DNA of 64,000 nucleotides, from NCBI RefSeq assembly GCF_003413745.1, contig NZ_QVID01000001.1:806001-870000 (forward strand), in the 5' to 3' direction. Under the pieces are notes generated by a model. The model did not search any database. It saw only the letters and a program-made list of their open reading frames with translations, and had not been told where the DNA came from. Position numbers and translations under genes: made by a program. Positions 34,740 through 43,848 of the stretch are shown here, in pieces; positions within the stretch are counted from its first letter, which is position 1, and each line of letters starts with the position of its first letter. Origin of the DNA: Marixanthomonas ophiurae. GTDB lineage: Bacteria > Bacteroidota > Bacteroidia > Flavobacteriales > Flavobacteriaceae.

Positions 34740-34799
34740 AACCCATATTATACGAAAATTTAAGCAGTATCACTATTAAAAATATGTTAATAAGTTGGA

Positions 34800-35630
34800 T
34801 TAATGGCTTTCTTTTCCTTTTGAAACCACTGTTTTGTTAAAAGGAATTCCTAATTGTGTGAAGATATTCTCGTCATCAATATGATCGGCTAGGTCCACTC
34901 CATATTTAATTTTCTTGGTGTCATCATATACGAATGTCCCAAATAATCGGTCCCAAATGGAAAACATATTCCCGAAGTTACTGTCCGTCCAAGGGAGTTG
35001 ATAATGGTGATGAAACTTATGCATATTAGGTGTTACAAATACATAGCTAATTCCTTTATCCAACCAAGCAGGCAGACTGATATTAGCGTGCGTCCAATAC
35101 GTAAAAAGTACACTTAAAATACGATAGAATAAATAAAAAGCGATTGGCATGCCCATAATGACGACGGCAATGAGGGCAAACGTTTCACGGATAATAAAAT
35201 CAAATGGATGATGGCGGGTTCCTGTGGTAGCGTCTACATGTTTATCGCTGTGATGTACAATATGCAGCCGCCACATTGCTGGAACTTTGTGCAACAAGTA
35301 ATGCACACCGTATTGCGCTATAAAATCCAATACTAAAAGTGACAATAACAATTCAACAAAAATAGGTGCTTCAAAAAGGTGTAATAAGCCAAATTGCGAA
35401 TCGTTCAGCCAAATGAAAATAGCTGCGGTAGCAATACCGAAAACGGCGTTGATAACCATGACAAAAGCCAGTAAAATAAGATTGGTTTTGGCGTGCTTCC
35501 ACTTCTTATACTTTAAGTTTATTAAACTGTAGTACCCTTCTAACACCCAAAATAACGCCAACACAAAAAATACCCAGGCGGCTTTCATCCAGATAGGCAT
35601 GGTTTCAAAAAAGGTTAAGAAGTCTTGCAT
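34800..35630 (-). CDS. Sterol desaturase/fatty acid hydroxylase family protein
   Basis: This 276-residue integral membrane protein has four or more hydrophobic segments. It also has the histidine boxes of the non-haem diiron hydroxylase family: HYLLH, HIVHHSDKH and HKFHHHY, near residues 128-152 and 205-215. Such enzymes hydroxylate or desaturate sterols, carotenoids or fatty acids with oxygen. The substrate is unknown. A 12-bp stem-loop lies between it and the upstream S41 peptidase gene. Confidence 0.88.
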   Translation of the reverse strand: MQDFLTFFETMPIWMKAAWVFFVLALFWVLEGYYSLINLKYKKWKHAKTNLILLAFVMVINAVFGIATAAIFIWLNDSQFGLLHLFEAPIFVELLLSLLVLDFIAQYGVHYLLHKVPAMWRLHIVHHSDKHVDATTGTRHHPFDFIIRETFALIAVVIMGMPIAFYLFYRILSVLFTYWTHANISLPAWLDKGISYVFVTPNMHKFHHHYQLPWTDSNFGNMFSIWDRLFGTFVYDDTKKIKYGVDLADHIDDENIFTQLGIPFNKTVVSKGKESH

Positions 35631-35667
35631 GGAGTATTAAATATACGGTTCTCTTGGTTTCGATACA

Positions 35668-35696
35668 ATTTTGAAAGGCTTTTTGCCTTTCAAAAT
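35668..35696. repeat. Perfect 12-bp stem-loop in intergenic region
   Basis: ATTTTGAAAGGC (35668-35679) pairs perfectly with GCCTTTCAAAAT (35685-35696) across a 5-T loop. Neither strand has a T run after the stem, so it is not a classic terminator. Flanking GGTTTCGATAC and CACTCAACCACC resemble the dispersed palindrome family. Confidence 0.6.
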
Positions 35697-35719
35697 CACT
35701 CAACCACCAATAATCACAA

Positions 35720-37342
35720 CTATTTTAAAATCTTCTCATATCTATTTCCATCACTAAGTACCGAAACAGCTTCCAAAATCTCAGGATTATGGTTAGAATG
35801 ATAGTTATACATACCGTCCCTGTAAAAATAACGCTTTAAAATTTCGTCGCTTAGCAATGATTTAATCTCTGCTTTTTTAGCGACCAACGCTTTTTCCTTG
35901 GCTTTATCTATGGAAGTCATTAATTGGTTATACCCTTGCTGTATTTCATCTTTTAGGTCATCATCTTCCGCTCTACGGAGTGCTTCAGCAAATTCTTTTT
36001 CAGTTTCGGTTTCGTATTCAAAACCGTTTTTAGTTAAGTAGGTCACGAAATCTTGAAAATCAGCATCGGTAAATTCAAACGTATTATAATCTTCTAATTG
36101 ATGTGAATAATAATACTGCGTGGCATAATCAAAAATCGCCATATCTTTTAGCAAAGCCGTCGTAATAGGACTGAATTTTGCCGTTTCCACTTCCACATCG
36201 GGCATAATACCACCGCCGTCATAAACCGTTCTACCGCCTTTGGTTTTAAACTCATTGTATTCTTCGGTATCTACCCGAAGTGGGTCGCCATTTTCATCAC
36301 GATGCCAATAATCCAATGCTTGAATACAGCGGCCGCTTGGCGTATAATACCGTGCAATAGTTACTTTTAGTTGGGTTCCATAGGTTAGCTTTTTAGGGCG
36401 TTGTACAAGACCTTTTCCGAAACTACGCGCACCAACTACTACCGCGCGATCTAAGTCTTGCAAACCTCCTGAAACAATCTCACTAGCCGATGCACTACGA
36501 CCATTGACCAACACGACTACCGGAATCTCTGTATCTACCGGATTAAATTGGGTTTTATAGACTTTGTTGTATTTTTCAATCACCGATTTTGTCGTGGTGA
36601 TCACTTCACCTTTATCAACAAATAAATTAACTACGTTTATCGCTTCATTTAAGAGTCCGCCAGGGTTTCCGCGCAGGTCTAAAATTAATTTATCGGCGCC
36701 TTGTAGTTTTAAATCTTCCAAAGCAGATTTTGTTTCAATAGTTGTTTTTCGATTGAATTTACTCAACACGATATACCCAATATTATCGTCCAATAATTTA
36801 TAAAATGGAACGGCTTTTATCCCAACCTTTTCACGTTTAAGTGTTGTAGTCTGTGTTTTACCTTGACGTTTATAAGTGATTTCAACCGAACTGCCTTTCG
36901 AGCCTTTTAGCAGCTCTCCAGCATCCCCATCAAAACCTGCCACCGGCGTCGTACCGATTTTAATGAGTTCGTCCCCTGCTTTTAACCCAGCTTTGTCGGC
37001 TGGATAATTTTGAAAAGGTTCTATAATGGTTATTTTATCTTTTGTGGTTTTAACCGAAGCTCCTATCCCGGTGTAGGTACCCGAATTTTGTATGCGCCCA
37101 TCTTCTACATCTTGTTCGTTCCAATATACGGTGTAGGGATCCAAGTCTTCCAGCATGCCGGTGATGGCTTTATCCATTAACGTAGCGGGCGTTACCTCGT
37201 CCACATAGTTCATATTGAGTTCTTTGTAGAGCGTGGTGAATATTTCTATTTGTTTGGCAATTTCAAAGAAATCGCTTTTAAAACTCACCGTTGTAAACAT
37301 GATAACCACGGCGATTATTGGAATAAATATTTTCTTTTTCAT
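35720..37342 (-). CDS. S41 family C-terminal processing peptidase
   Basis: This 540-residue protease has an N-terminal signal or anchor (1-22), a PDZ domain (about 88-170) and the S41 tail-specific domain. The catalytic serine is in GRSASASEIVSGGLQD (near 281-296) and the lysine in SFGKG (K310). Prc/CtpA-type proteases trim periplasmic or outer-membrane proteins. It is the fourth gene of the rnpA-DUF4349-orphan-S41 run, starting 2 bp after the low-GC orphan. Confidence 0.93.
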   Translation of the reverse strand: MKKKIFIPIIAVVIMFTTVSFKSDFFEIAKQIEIFTTLYKELNMNYVDEVTPATLMDKAITGMLEDLDPYTVYWNEQDVEDGRIQNSGTYTGIGASVKTTKDKITIIEPFQNYPADKAGLKAGDELIKIGTTPVAGFDGDAGELLKGSKGSSVEITYKRQGKTQTTTLKREKVGIKAVPFYKLLDDNIGYIVLSKFNRKTTIETKSALEDLKLQGADKLILDLRGNPGGLLNEAINVVNLFVDKGEVITTTKSVIEKYNKVYKTQFNPVDTEIPVVVLVNGRSASASEIVSGGLQDLDRAVVVGARSFGKGLVQRPKKLTYGTQLKVTIARYYTPSGRCIQALDYWHRDENGDPLRVDTEEYNEFKTKGGRTVYDGGGIMPDVEVETAKFSPITTALLKDMAIFDYATQYYYSHQLEDYNTFEFTDADFQDFVTYLTKNGFEYETETEKEFAEALRRAEDDDLKDEIQQGYNQLMTSIDKAKEKALVAKKAEIKSLLSDEILKRYFYRDGMYNYHSNHNPEILEAVSVLSDGNRYEKILK

Positions 37343-37344
37343 GG

Positions 37345-37986
37345 TTATAACAGTTTTTTATTTTTATAATTAATTAAAATTTTTTCTAGATTAGTTTTAA
37401 ATTCAGAAGCATTAATAAAAAGGCCAGGATCTTTAAACTTAGAATCATTATATTGATTCCCAGATTTCAAAATTGGGCCAAACTCTTTAACACCTAATCC
37501 AAAGGTATGAATATATTCTAAACCAGACTTTTCAGGATGCTCAATAAGAATATTTCTTACGTTTCTAATGCCTTTACTTTCAAAAGACTTGCCTAATCCT
37601 GCGGAATATCTAATTATATTTCGAAGTCTGAAAGCTTTATAATAAAACATCTCTGCATATAGCTTCGTTTTAAATAACATTTCCTCAAACTTTTTATAGT
37701 CCGATATTTCAGAAATTTTATGATAATTTTGAATTAGATATTTTTTACTGTTTATGTTATTTTCTCTAGAATATTCCATCCAATTATTTATTTTGTTGGT
37801 TAGAACCTCATTTCGATCGAAAAAAAAATTATTTAATATTGTAGTCTCTTTAATTAGATAGTCAAGCTGTTCTAAAATTTCTAGTCCATCAATTGTATAT
37901 CCTAAATGAAATCCTTCAATAGGATTTTCTAAATTTTCAGTTTTGTATTTTTCATATAGCTTATATACATAACTGAAATAGAACAT
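37345..37986 (-). CDS. Hypothetical protein, low GC, no recognised family
   Basis: This 213-residue protein is rich in Asn, Tyr, Lys, Ile and Phe and shows no domain I recognise. Helical stretches such as LEILEQLDYLIKETTILNNFFF and a late GLGVKEFGPILKSG are visible. The DNA is visibly more AT-rich than its neighbours. It begins 24 bp after DUF4349 and ends 2 bp before the S41 start, so it looks inserted into an otherwise usual operon. No signal peptide is evident. Confidence 0.6.
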   Translation of the reverse strand: MFYFSYVYKLYEKYKTENLENPIEGFHLGYTIDGLEILEQLDYLIKETTILNNFFFDRNEVLTNKINNWMEYSRENNINSKKYLIQNYHKISEISDYKKFEEMLFKTKLYAEMFYYKAFRLRNIIRYSAGLGKSFESKGIRNVRNILIEHPEKSGLEYIHTFGLGVKEFGPILKSGNQYNDSKFKDPGLFINASEFKTNLEKILINYKNKKLL

Positions 37987-38010
37987 TAATAATTTTTTTA
38001 TAAAGTTTAT

Positions 38011-38832
38011 TTATTTCTTCCTATTCCTCCTAACCAACCAACGCACCACCAACAGCACAATAATAACTACAATAAACAATGGCCAGAGGTATAACAACCC
38101 TAAAAAGAACACCGAAACGCCATTCCAACCGCCTTGTAGAGCGTTTTTAATTTTTTGTCCGTAAGAAACGGTTACGCCACTTTCGGCAGTGTATTTGTAA
38201 AACTCTAAGTTGATGGTACTAACCGATACCCTGTTTTGAAGGTATTTTAAGCGGCCTTCTTTGGCTTCAATCTCTTCACGGATATTGGAAAGTTCGCGTT
38301 CAATTTCGAGCATTTCCTTGACGTTTTTCGCTTTGGAAAGGAGTTCTAAATAACGGTCTTCCAACTTACGTTTGGCTTTTAAACGCGCTTGTAGATCGAC
38401 AAACTCTTCGGTTACGTCTTGGCGCGAAATATCCCGCTGATCGAAATACTCCACCCCTTCTGAAACCGAATTGATAAACGCTTGAAAGTTTTTGGTGGGC
38501 ACGCGAACCGTCATATTCCTAAAAATACGGTTGTAGCTTTTCCCGGAATTGTCATTGGCTACAAATCCTTCGTATTGAGACGTTAGTTTGAGTATTTTTT
38601 GGTGGGTTTCCTCGGGTGATGGGGTTTCAAAAGCGAGCCGGGCGGTTTTAATGATTTTCTGCTCTTGCTCTTGAGTAACCGTTCTCTTTTGCTGAACCAT
38701 ACTTTCTTCAGAATACGCTTGGTCTTCTAGTACTTCACCAGCAGGAGAAGGCGGAGCAGAAATAGCATTAGAGTTCCCCCCATTTGAACATGCGAGAATA
38801 AACGAAAATAAGAATAAGCTAATTGTTTTCAT
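38011..38832 (-). CDS. DUF4349 domain lipoprotein
   Basis: This 273-residue protein has a lipoprotein signal (lipobox LACS), a charged linker, a DUF4349 body with coiled coil (KRKLEDRYLELLSKAKNVKEM and following), and a C-terminal transmembrane helix (FLGLLYLWPLFIVVIIVLLVV) ending RRNRKK. Function is unknown. Its start overlaps the end of rnpA by 14 bp, so the genes are probably coupled. Confidence 0.87.
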   Translation of the reverse strand: MKTISLFLFSFILACSNGGNSNAISAPPSPAGEVLEDQAYSEESMVQQKRTVTQEQEQKIIKTARLAFETPSPEETHQKILKLTSQYEGFVANDNSGKSYNRIFRNMTVRVPTKNFQAFINSVSEGVEYFDQRDISRQDVTEEFVDLQARLKAKRKLEDRYLELLSKAKNVKEMLEIERELSNIREEIEAKEGRLKYLQNRVSVSTINLEFYKYTAESGVTVSYGQKIKNALQGGWNGVSVFFLGLLYLWPLFIVVIIVLLVVRWLVRRNRKK

Positions 38833-39184
38833 CTTTTAGTTTTTTAAGAAGTGAAATAACCGAAGCTTCAACAGCTTCGTAGGTTGGTTTTTCCCTTCCA
38901 AGATACAAAAACAACAGCGCAAATTTCTTGCCGCTTTTTTCTATATACGCTCCTTTGTTGAGTCTATAGGCTTCGCGAAGCTTTCTTTTTATATGGTTTC
39001 GGCTTACGGCCAACTTAAAATTTCGTTTGGGAACGGCGAAGGTGGCTTGATTGGTTTCAGCATCTTCCACTTCAACAAAAAACACTTTTACGGGATATTT
39101 TTTATAGGATTTCCCTTCAGAAAAAAGCCGGGCTATCATTTTTCGGCTTTTTAGTTTTTCAGTTTTAGGAAAATTTTGACTCAT
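38819..39184 (-). CDS. rnpA: Ribonuclease P protein component
   Basis: This 121-residue basic protein is the protein subunit of RNase P, which processes tRNA 5' ends. The RNR motif is seen in FKLAVSRNHIKRKLREAYRL, and FAVPKRNF precedes it. rpmH is not adjacent, unlike the usual arrangement near dnaA in other phyla. The 3' end overlaps DUF4349 by 14 bp. Confidence 0.93.
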   Translation of the reverse strand: MSQNFPKTEKLKSRKMIARLFSEGKSYKKYPVKVFFVEVEDAETNQATFAVPKRNFKLAVSRNHIKRKLREAYRLNKGAYIEKSGKKFALLFLYLGREKPTYEAVEASVISLLKKLKDENN

Positions 39185-39195
39185 AGCGTAAAGAT

Positions 39196-39233
39196 ATAAA
39201 AAGACCTCACAAGTTATGTAAACTGTGAGGTCT
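39196..39233 (-). terminator. Terminator of the M1 peptidase gene
   Basis: AGACCTCACA (39202-39211) and TGTGAGGTCT (39224-39233) form a perfect 10-bp stem. On the minus strand it is followed by a T-rich tract, so it ends the aminopeptidase transcript before rnpA. Confidence 0.75.
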
Positions 39234-39260
39234 GTTCTTTAAAAGAGGTTTCAGAATAAC

Positions 39261-41096
39261 TTATTCTACACCCCACGTATTGTTTTCCAAATTGATATCG
39301 GCCATAAGGTTTGACGCATCAATCTTCATACTTTTTACTTTTTTACCGTCCGTGATTTCAAATTGGTAGGTAGGATACGCCCACGCCCAATCTGGTAACA
39401 CACGGGATTTCATATTTGGATATGGAGTTGGTTTTTCAGCACGTGCCATTTGCAACGGAATGTAGAAGTACTCTTCCGTTCCGTCTTCATACGTTACAAA
39501 TAAATCGATAGGCATTGGCATTAAACCGATACGCTCCAATGTTATAGTTGTTGTGTTTCCAATAGATTCAACACCTTTAATTCCGTAGTCTATAGTGTTT
39601 GTAGTTTGAGCAAAATCGGTTAAATACCAATCTAATTCAAAACCAGAAACTTTTTCAGCTACACGTATAAAATCGTTTGGTGTAGGGTGTTTAAACGCCC
39701 AATCATCGTAATACTTTTTAAGTGTCTTTGCTAAATTTTCTTCGCCAATTACATATCCTAATTGCGCTAAAAACACAGCTCCTTTACTATATGCGGTAAT
39801 TCCGTAGGCTCTGTTACTGGCATAACGATCTGCATGCGTGGTTTGTGGTTGCTCTTTGCCGCTTTTAGCTAAAAAAGTATAACCTCTATAGGAACCACTA
39901 AACGGATTTGGCTTCTGCTCGTCCATTACCTCGTTCATGGCAGCTGCGGAAATGTAACTTGTAAATCCTTCGTCCATCCATTCGTGTTTTGCTTCGTTGG
40001 TAGCCATTAAAAACTGAAACCATGTGTGGGCCAATTCGTGAGCGGTAACGCCAACTAAACTTCCAAACTTACGCTCGCCAGTTATTAGGGTGCTCATACC
40101 ATATTCCATACCGCCGTCTCCACCTTGAATTACAGAGTATTGCTTATATGGGTAAGGTCCTATCTTTTCATTGAAATACTTAAGTAGTTCGGCAGTTTTA
40201 GGCTGTAAATTTTTCCAGTTTTCTTTTATTTCAGGATTGTCTTTGTAGAAAAAGTGAAGTGTTACGTCGTTAGGTCCTTCATAGGTATCATGAACATACT
40301 CATCATCTGCAGCCCAAGTAAAGTCGTGTACATTTGGTGCTTTAAAATGCCACGTATATTTTCCATCCACTGGCTTCATATTTTTTAAGCCTTTAGGTCC
40401 GTAGCCGTGACCTACTTGTTCAGGATTTTGTAAATAACCAGTACCGCCAATAGTATACGCAGCGTCTATCGTTATTTTCACATCATAATCACCCCAAACA
40501 CTAAGAAATTCTCTTCCTATGTAAGGATATGCGTGCCATCCTTGAAAATCGTATTCGGCTATTTTAGGAAACCATTGTGCCATTGATAAAGCAACACCTT
40601 CTTCATTATTACGACCAGAACGACGAATCTGTACCGGTACTTGTGCATCCCACTCCATATTGAAAGTGGTGCTTTCACCTGGCTGAATGGGTTTGTTTAA
40701 TTCTACTTCAAGAACAGTACCTACTACTTCATAATTTAAAGTTTGACCGTCTTGTGTTAATAAAGTTGGTTTAATGTACCCTATTTCTGAAGGAGATAAT
40801 TTTGAAATTCGATCTGCTACTCTACTATCTGGATCTGTAATGGTTCTAGAACGAACGTCCATTTCGCTTCCCGGTTGAAAAGCGTTGAAATATAAGTGAT
40901 AAAATACTCTATCGAGAACATCGGGTGAGTTGTTTGTATAAACTAATTCTTGTTTTCCTTTATATTGATAGGATTTAACATCCATATCAATTTCCATCTT
41001 ATAATCAACTTTTTGTTGCCAATATGACGTATTGTTCTGCGCTAAAGCAGTAGCAACCATACAAAAGATTAAAATGTTTCCGAAAATATATTTCAT
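39261..41096 (-). CDS. M1 family metallopeptidase (aminopeptidase N-like)
   Basis: This 611-residue exported zinc peptidase has the HELAHTWFQF motif followed by EWMDEGF with the third zinc ligand, and QGGDGGMEYG as the exopeptidase-type GxMEN region (variant GGMEYG). A beta-rich N-terminal domain precedes the catalytic core. I start at ATG 41096 because the peptide there (MKYIFGNILIFCMVATALAQ) is a clean signal sequence; 13 further residues upstream would break it. Confidence 0.9.
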   Translation of the reverse strand: MKYIFGNILIFCMVATALAQNNTSYWQQKVDYKMEIDMDVKSYQYKGKQELVYTNNSPDVLDRVFYHLYFNAFQPGSEMDVRSRTITDPDSRVADRISKLSPSEIGYIKPTLLTQDGQTLNYEVVGTVLEVELNKPIQPGESTTFNMEWDAQVPVQIRRSGRNNEEGVALSMAQWFPKIAEYDFQGWHAYPYIGREFLSVWGDYDVKITIDAAYTIGGTGYLQNPEQVGHGYGPKGLKNMKPVDGKYTWHFKAPNVHDFTWAADDEYVHDTYEGPNDVTLHFFYKDNPEIKENWKNLQPKTAELLKYFNEKIGPYPYKQYSVIQGGDGGMEYGMSTLITGERKFGSLVGVTAHELAHTWFQFLMATNEAKHEWMDEGFTSYISAAAMNEVMDEQKPNPFSGSYRGYTFLAKSGKEQPQTTHADRYASNRAYGITAYSKGAVFLAQLGYVIGEENLAKTLKKYYDDWAFKHPTPNDFIRVAEKVSGFELDWYLTDFAQTTNTIDYGIKGVESIGNTTTITLERIGLMPMPIDLFVTYEDGTEEYFYIPLQMARAEKPTPYPNMKSRVLPDWAWAYPTYQFEITDGKKVKSMKIDASNLMADINLENNTWGVE

Positions 41097-41112
41097 AAGC
41101 GTAGTATTAGAT

Positions 41113-41156
41113 TCAAAAAAAATACGGGATTTCATACTTTAATAAAACCCCGTATT
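41113..41156 (-). terminator. Terminator of the S8 peptidase operon
   Basis: AATACGGG (41121-41128) pairs with CCCGTATT (41149-41156) across a 20-nt loop. On the minus strand the stem is followed by a run of eight T. It separates the S8 and M1 genes. Confidence 0.7.
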
Positions 41157-41162
41157 GCTAAA

Positions 41163-42839
41163 TTATTTTAAACGAGACCTTTTATCGGCCATTATAAATG
41201 CATTGTACATATTCACCATCTTTCCAGAGGTTGAAATGTTTTCGAAATTATCGGTATTAGATTCTTCTCCACCTAGTATAACAGGGCTTTTTGTAGTAAG
41301 ACCGCTATCCATTATAACTTGCTTTACTTCTTTTGCTGAAAGGTTAGGATAGTAAGAACGAATCATCGCAGCAACTCCAGCAACAGCAGGTGCCGCCATA
41401 GAAGTTCCTTGTAAATATTCATACGTATCTAAAGGTGTAGTTGCCCATATTTTTACACCAGGTGCAAAAACATCAACATTAGATTTACCGTAGTTTGAAA
41501 AGTTAGCCACTAATTCGTTACCGTATTTGAAGTTTAAGGCACCAACAGTTAATACGTTATCTACATATTCAGCTCCAGTTTTAGTTTGATCATTTGGATA
41601 TACTTCCGTTTCATCTAGATTAAGACCTTCGTTCCCGGCTGCATTTACAATTAATACATCTTTTGAAGCAGCATATTCAATAGCTTCACGAACCCATTCT
41701 GGATGTGTGCTGTAATACTTTCCGAAGCTAGTGTTTATTACTTTCGCGCCATTATCGGCAGCATAGCGAAAAGCAAGTGCGATATCTTTATCGTACTCAT
41801 CGCCATCTGGCACCGCGCGAATAACCATAATTTCAACATTTTTTGCTACTCCATCGATGCCAATTTCGTTGTTACGTTCTCCAGCAATTATTCCTGAAAC
41901 GTGTGTACCATGTTTAGCATCTTCTTTTTTAGGATCTGGACCGTCTACATCGTTGTTTCCGTAATCAGTGTCTGTAATGTCATCAGGGTTATCGCCTAAT
42001 ACACCTCTAAAATCTTTTTCAAGGTTGAAGTGAGTGTCTAATCTTCCATCAAAATATTCAATACCACCTTCTAATTGCTCTACTACTTCTGGCACAGCAT
42101 CGCCATAGCTAAGCATTTGAGTAAGCATACCAATTTGTTGTTGTTCTATTGCAGTTGGGTTTGCGATTCCAGCTAAGTCTTTAGCAGTATAATCTTCTTT
42201 ACCCAGTTTTTTAATCATTGCTTCGTGAGCAGGTTTTACTTGCGATAATATTTGCTCATATCTAGTTTTATTAGCTATCGCATCTTGCTTTTCTTTTTCA
42301 TACTCAGCTTTAGCTTTTTTATAAAAAGCAAATGACTCACGATCTGCAGCACTTATAGAAGCATCTGTTTTTCCTTCAAATTTTGGACCTAATTTCTTAA
42401 CGATACGAGCGTATTCCATATTTTCACCTACAATATCCCCTAGGAAATTCCATCCGTGAATATCATCTACGTACCCGTTGTTATCATCATCTTTACCGTT
42501 ACCGGCAATTTCTTCTCTATTTGTCCAGATAACATTTTTTAAATCTTCGTGCTCAATATCAACACCACTGTCTATTACACCTACAATAACAGTTTTTCCT
42601 TTCCTTTTTGATAAAATTTCGGCATATGCTTTATCAACACTCATCCCTGGGATCGTATCATTTATAAGATCTGCAGCACCCCATTTTTTATATTGCTCGT
42701 CATTTAAAGGAGCTGTTTTAAGTGGTAAGGTATCAATGTTTTCAATAGGAGTTGAAACAATTGGAGCCGAGATGCTTCCGCAACCAGCTAAGACTACTGC
42801 TGAAGCAGCAGCCATAAAGGATGTTTTAAGAATATTCAT
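41163..42839 (-). CDS. S8 family subtilisin-like serine peptidase, lipoprotein
   Basis: This 558-residue protein has a lipoprotein signal (lipobox LAGC). The triad is Asp in GVIDSGVDIEHEDL, His in KHGTHVSGIIAGE and Ser in GTSMAAPAVAG. A long insert of about 170-180 residues, mainly charged and helical, lies between Asp and His and includes EQQQIGMLTQML. ATG 42839 gives the complete lipoprotein signal; the upstream TTG-type extension overlaps the MBL gene. It follows MBL by 10 bp. Confidence 0.9.
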   Translation of the reverse strand: MNILKTSFMAAASAVVLAGCGSISAPIVSTPIENIDTLPLKTAPLNDEQYKKWGAADLINDTIPGMSVDKAYAEILSKRKGKTVIVGVIDSGVDIEHEDLKNVIWTNREEIAGNGKDDDNNGYVDDIHGWNFLGDIVGENMEYARIVKKLGPKFEGKTDASISAADRESFAFYKKAKAEYEKEKQDAIANKTRYEQILSQVKPAHEAMIKKLGKEDYTAKDLAGIANPTAIEQQQIGMLTQMLSYGDAVPEVVEQLEGGIEYFDGRLDTHFNLEKDFRGVLGDNPDDITDTDYGNNDVDGPDPKKEDAKHGTHVSGIIAGERNNEIGIDGVAKNVEIMVIRAVPDGDEYDKDIALAFRYAADNGAKVINTSFGKYYSTHPEWVREAIEYAASKDVLIVNAAGNEGLNLDETEVYPNDQTKTGAEYVDNVLTVGALNFKYGNELVANFSNYGKSNVDVFAPGVKIWATTPLDTYEYLQGTSMAAPAVAGVAAMIRSYYPNLSAKEVKQVIMDSGLTTKSPVILGGEESNTDNFENISTSGKMVNMYNAFIMADKRSRLK

Positions 42840-42849
42840 TTTTTGTAAA

Positions 42850-43710
42850 TTAATTAAAAAGTTCATTAAAAGTAAAAACCTGATCTAAACGAACGCCTTT
42901 TTCAGTGTGTTTTACGGTAATAATTTGGTTATGAGCATCGTGCTCTAAAAAAAGATAATACTTGTTATCTGCTGCTTGATTCAGAAACTTTTCTTTTTCA
43001 GGTAGCGTTAATAAAGGCCTAGTATCATATCCCATTACGTAGGGTAATGGTAAGTGACCTGCGGTTGGCAATAGATCTGCCATAAACACTAATTTTTTGC
43101 CTTTGTAATCTATGTGGGGTATCATTTGTTTATCGGTATGACCATCTGCAAATAACATGCCGAAGTCCATTTCATTTGCTTTGGCAAAATCACCAGTTGG
43201 TTTATCTACAAAATGTAATTGTCCGCTTTCTTCTATGGGAAGGATGTTTTCTTTCAAAAAAGAAGCTTTTTCACGTGCATTTGGATGCACTGCCCAATCC
43301 CAATGATCTTTATTACTCCAAAATTTTGCATTTTTAAAAGCAGGTTCATAGCCAGAATGGTCTTTGTTCCATTGTATAGCTCCGCCGCAATGATCGAAGT
43401 GAAGGTGTGTTAAAAAAACATCTGTAATATCATCACGATGAAAGCCGTGCTTTTTCAAAGATTCATCGATATTATGATCTCCCCATTGGTAATAATATCC
43501 AAAAAACTTTTCACTTTGCTTATCACCCATTCCAGTATCGATAAGTGTTAGGCGATCTCCGTTTTCAATAAGAAGACAACGGGCCGCCATATCGATCATA
43601 TTATTGCTGTCTGCGGGGTTTGTCCGGTTCCAAAGAGATTTTGGTACTACTCCAAACATAGCACCACCATCTAATTTAAAATTTCCAGATTCTATGGGGT
43701 ACAACTTCAT
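42850..43710 (-). CDS. MBL-fold metallo-hydrolase
   Basis: This 286-residue metallo-beta-lactamase-fold enzyme has the metal-binding THLHFDHCGG signature (HxHxDH), a later FADGHTDKQMIPH, and a C-terminal LEHDAHN with further ligands. It resembles the quorum-quenching lactonase or AttM-like group in layout, but the substrate cannot be stated. It starts the MBL-S8 operon. Confidence 0.88.
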   Translation of the reverse strand: MKLYPIESGNFKLDGGAMFGVVPKSLWNRTNPADSNNMIDMAARCLLIENGDRLTLIDTGMGDKQSEKFFGYYYQWGDHNIDESLKKHGFHRDDITDVFLTHLHFDHCGGAIQWNKDHSGYEPAFKNAKFWSNKDHWDWAVHPNAREKASFLKENILPIEESGQLHFVDKPTGDFAKANEMDFGMLFADGHTDKQMIPHIDYKGKKLVFMADLLPTAGHLPLPYVMGYDTRPLLTLPEKEKFLNQAADNKYYLFLEHDAHNQIITVKHTEKGVRLDQVFTFNELFN

Positions 43711-43848
43711 ATTTTGAATTTTAAAGTGTGCAAAATACTAAAAGGGAAGCAGTCCCTTGGGTGCAGACCGAAATATTTGTATTATTTTTAACAAAAAGTT
43801 AGCTTTTGAGAAATTTCAAAAGACCTTATTTTACAAAAAAGGAATTAT

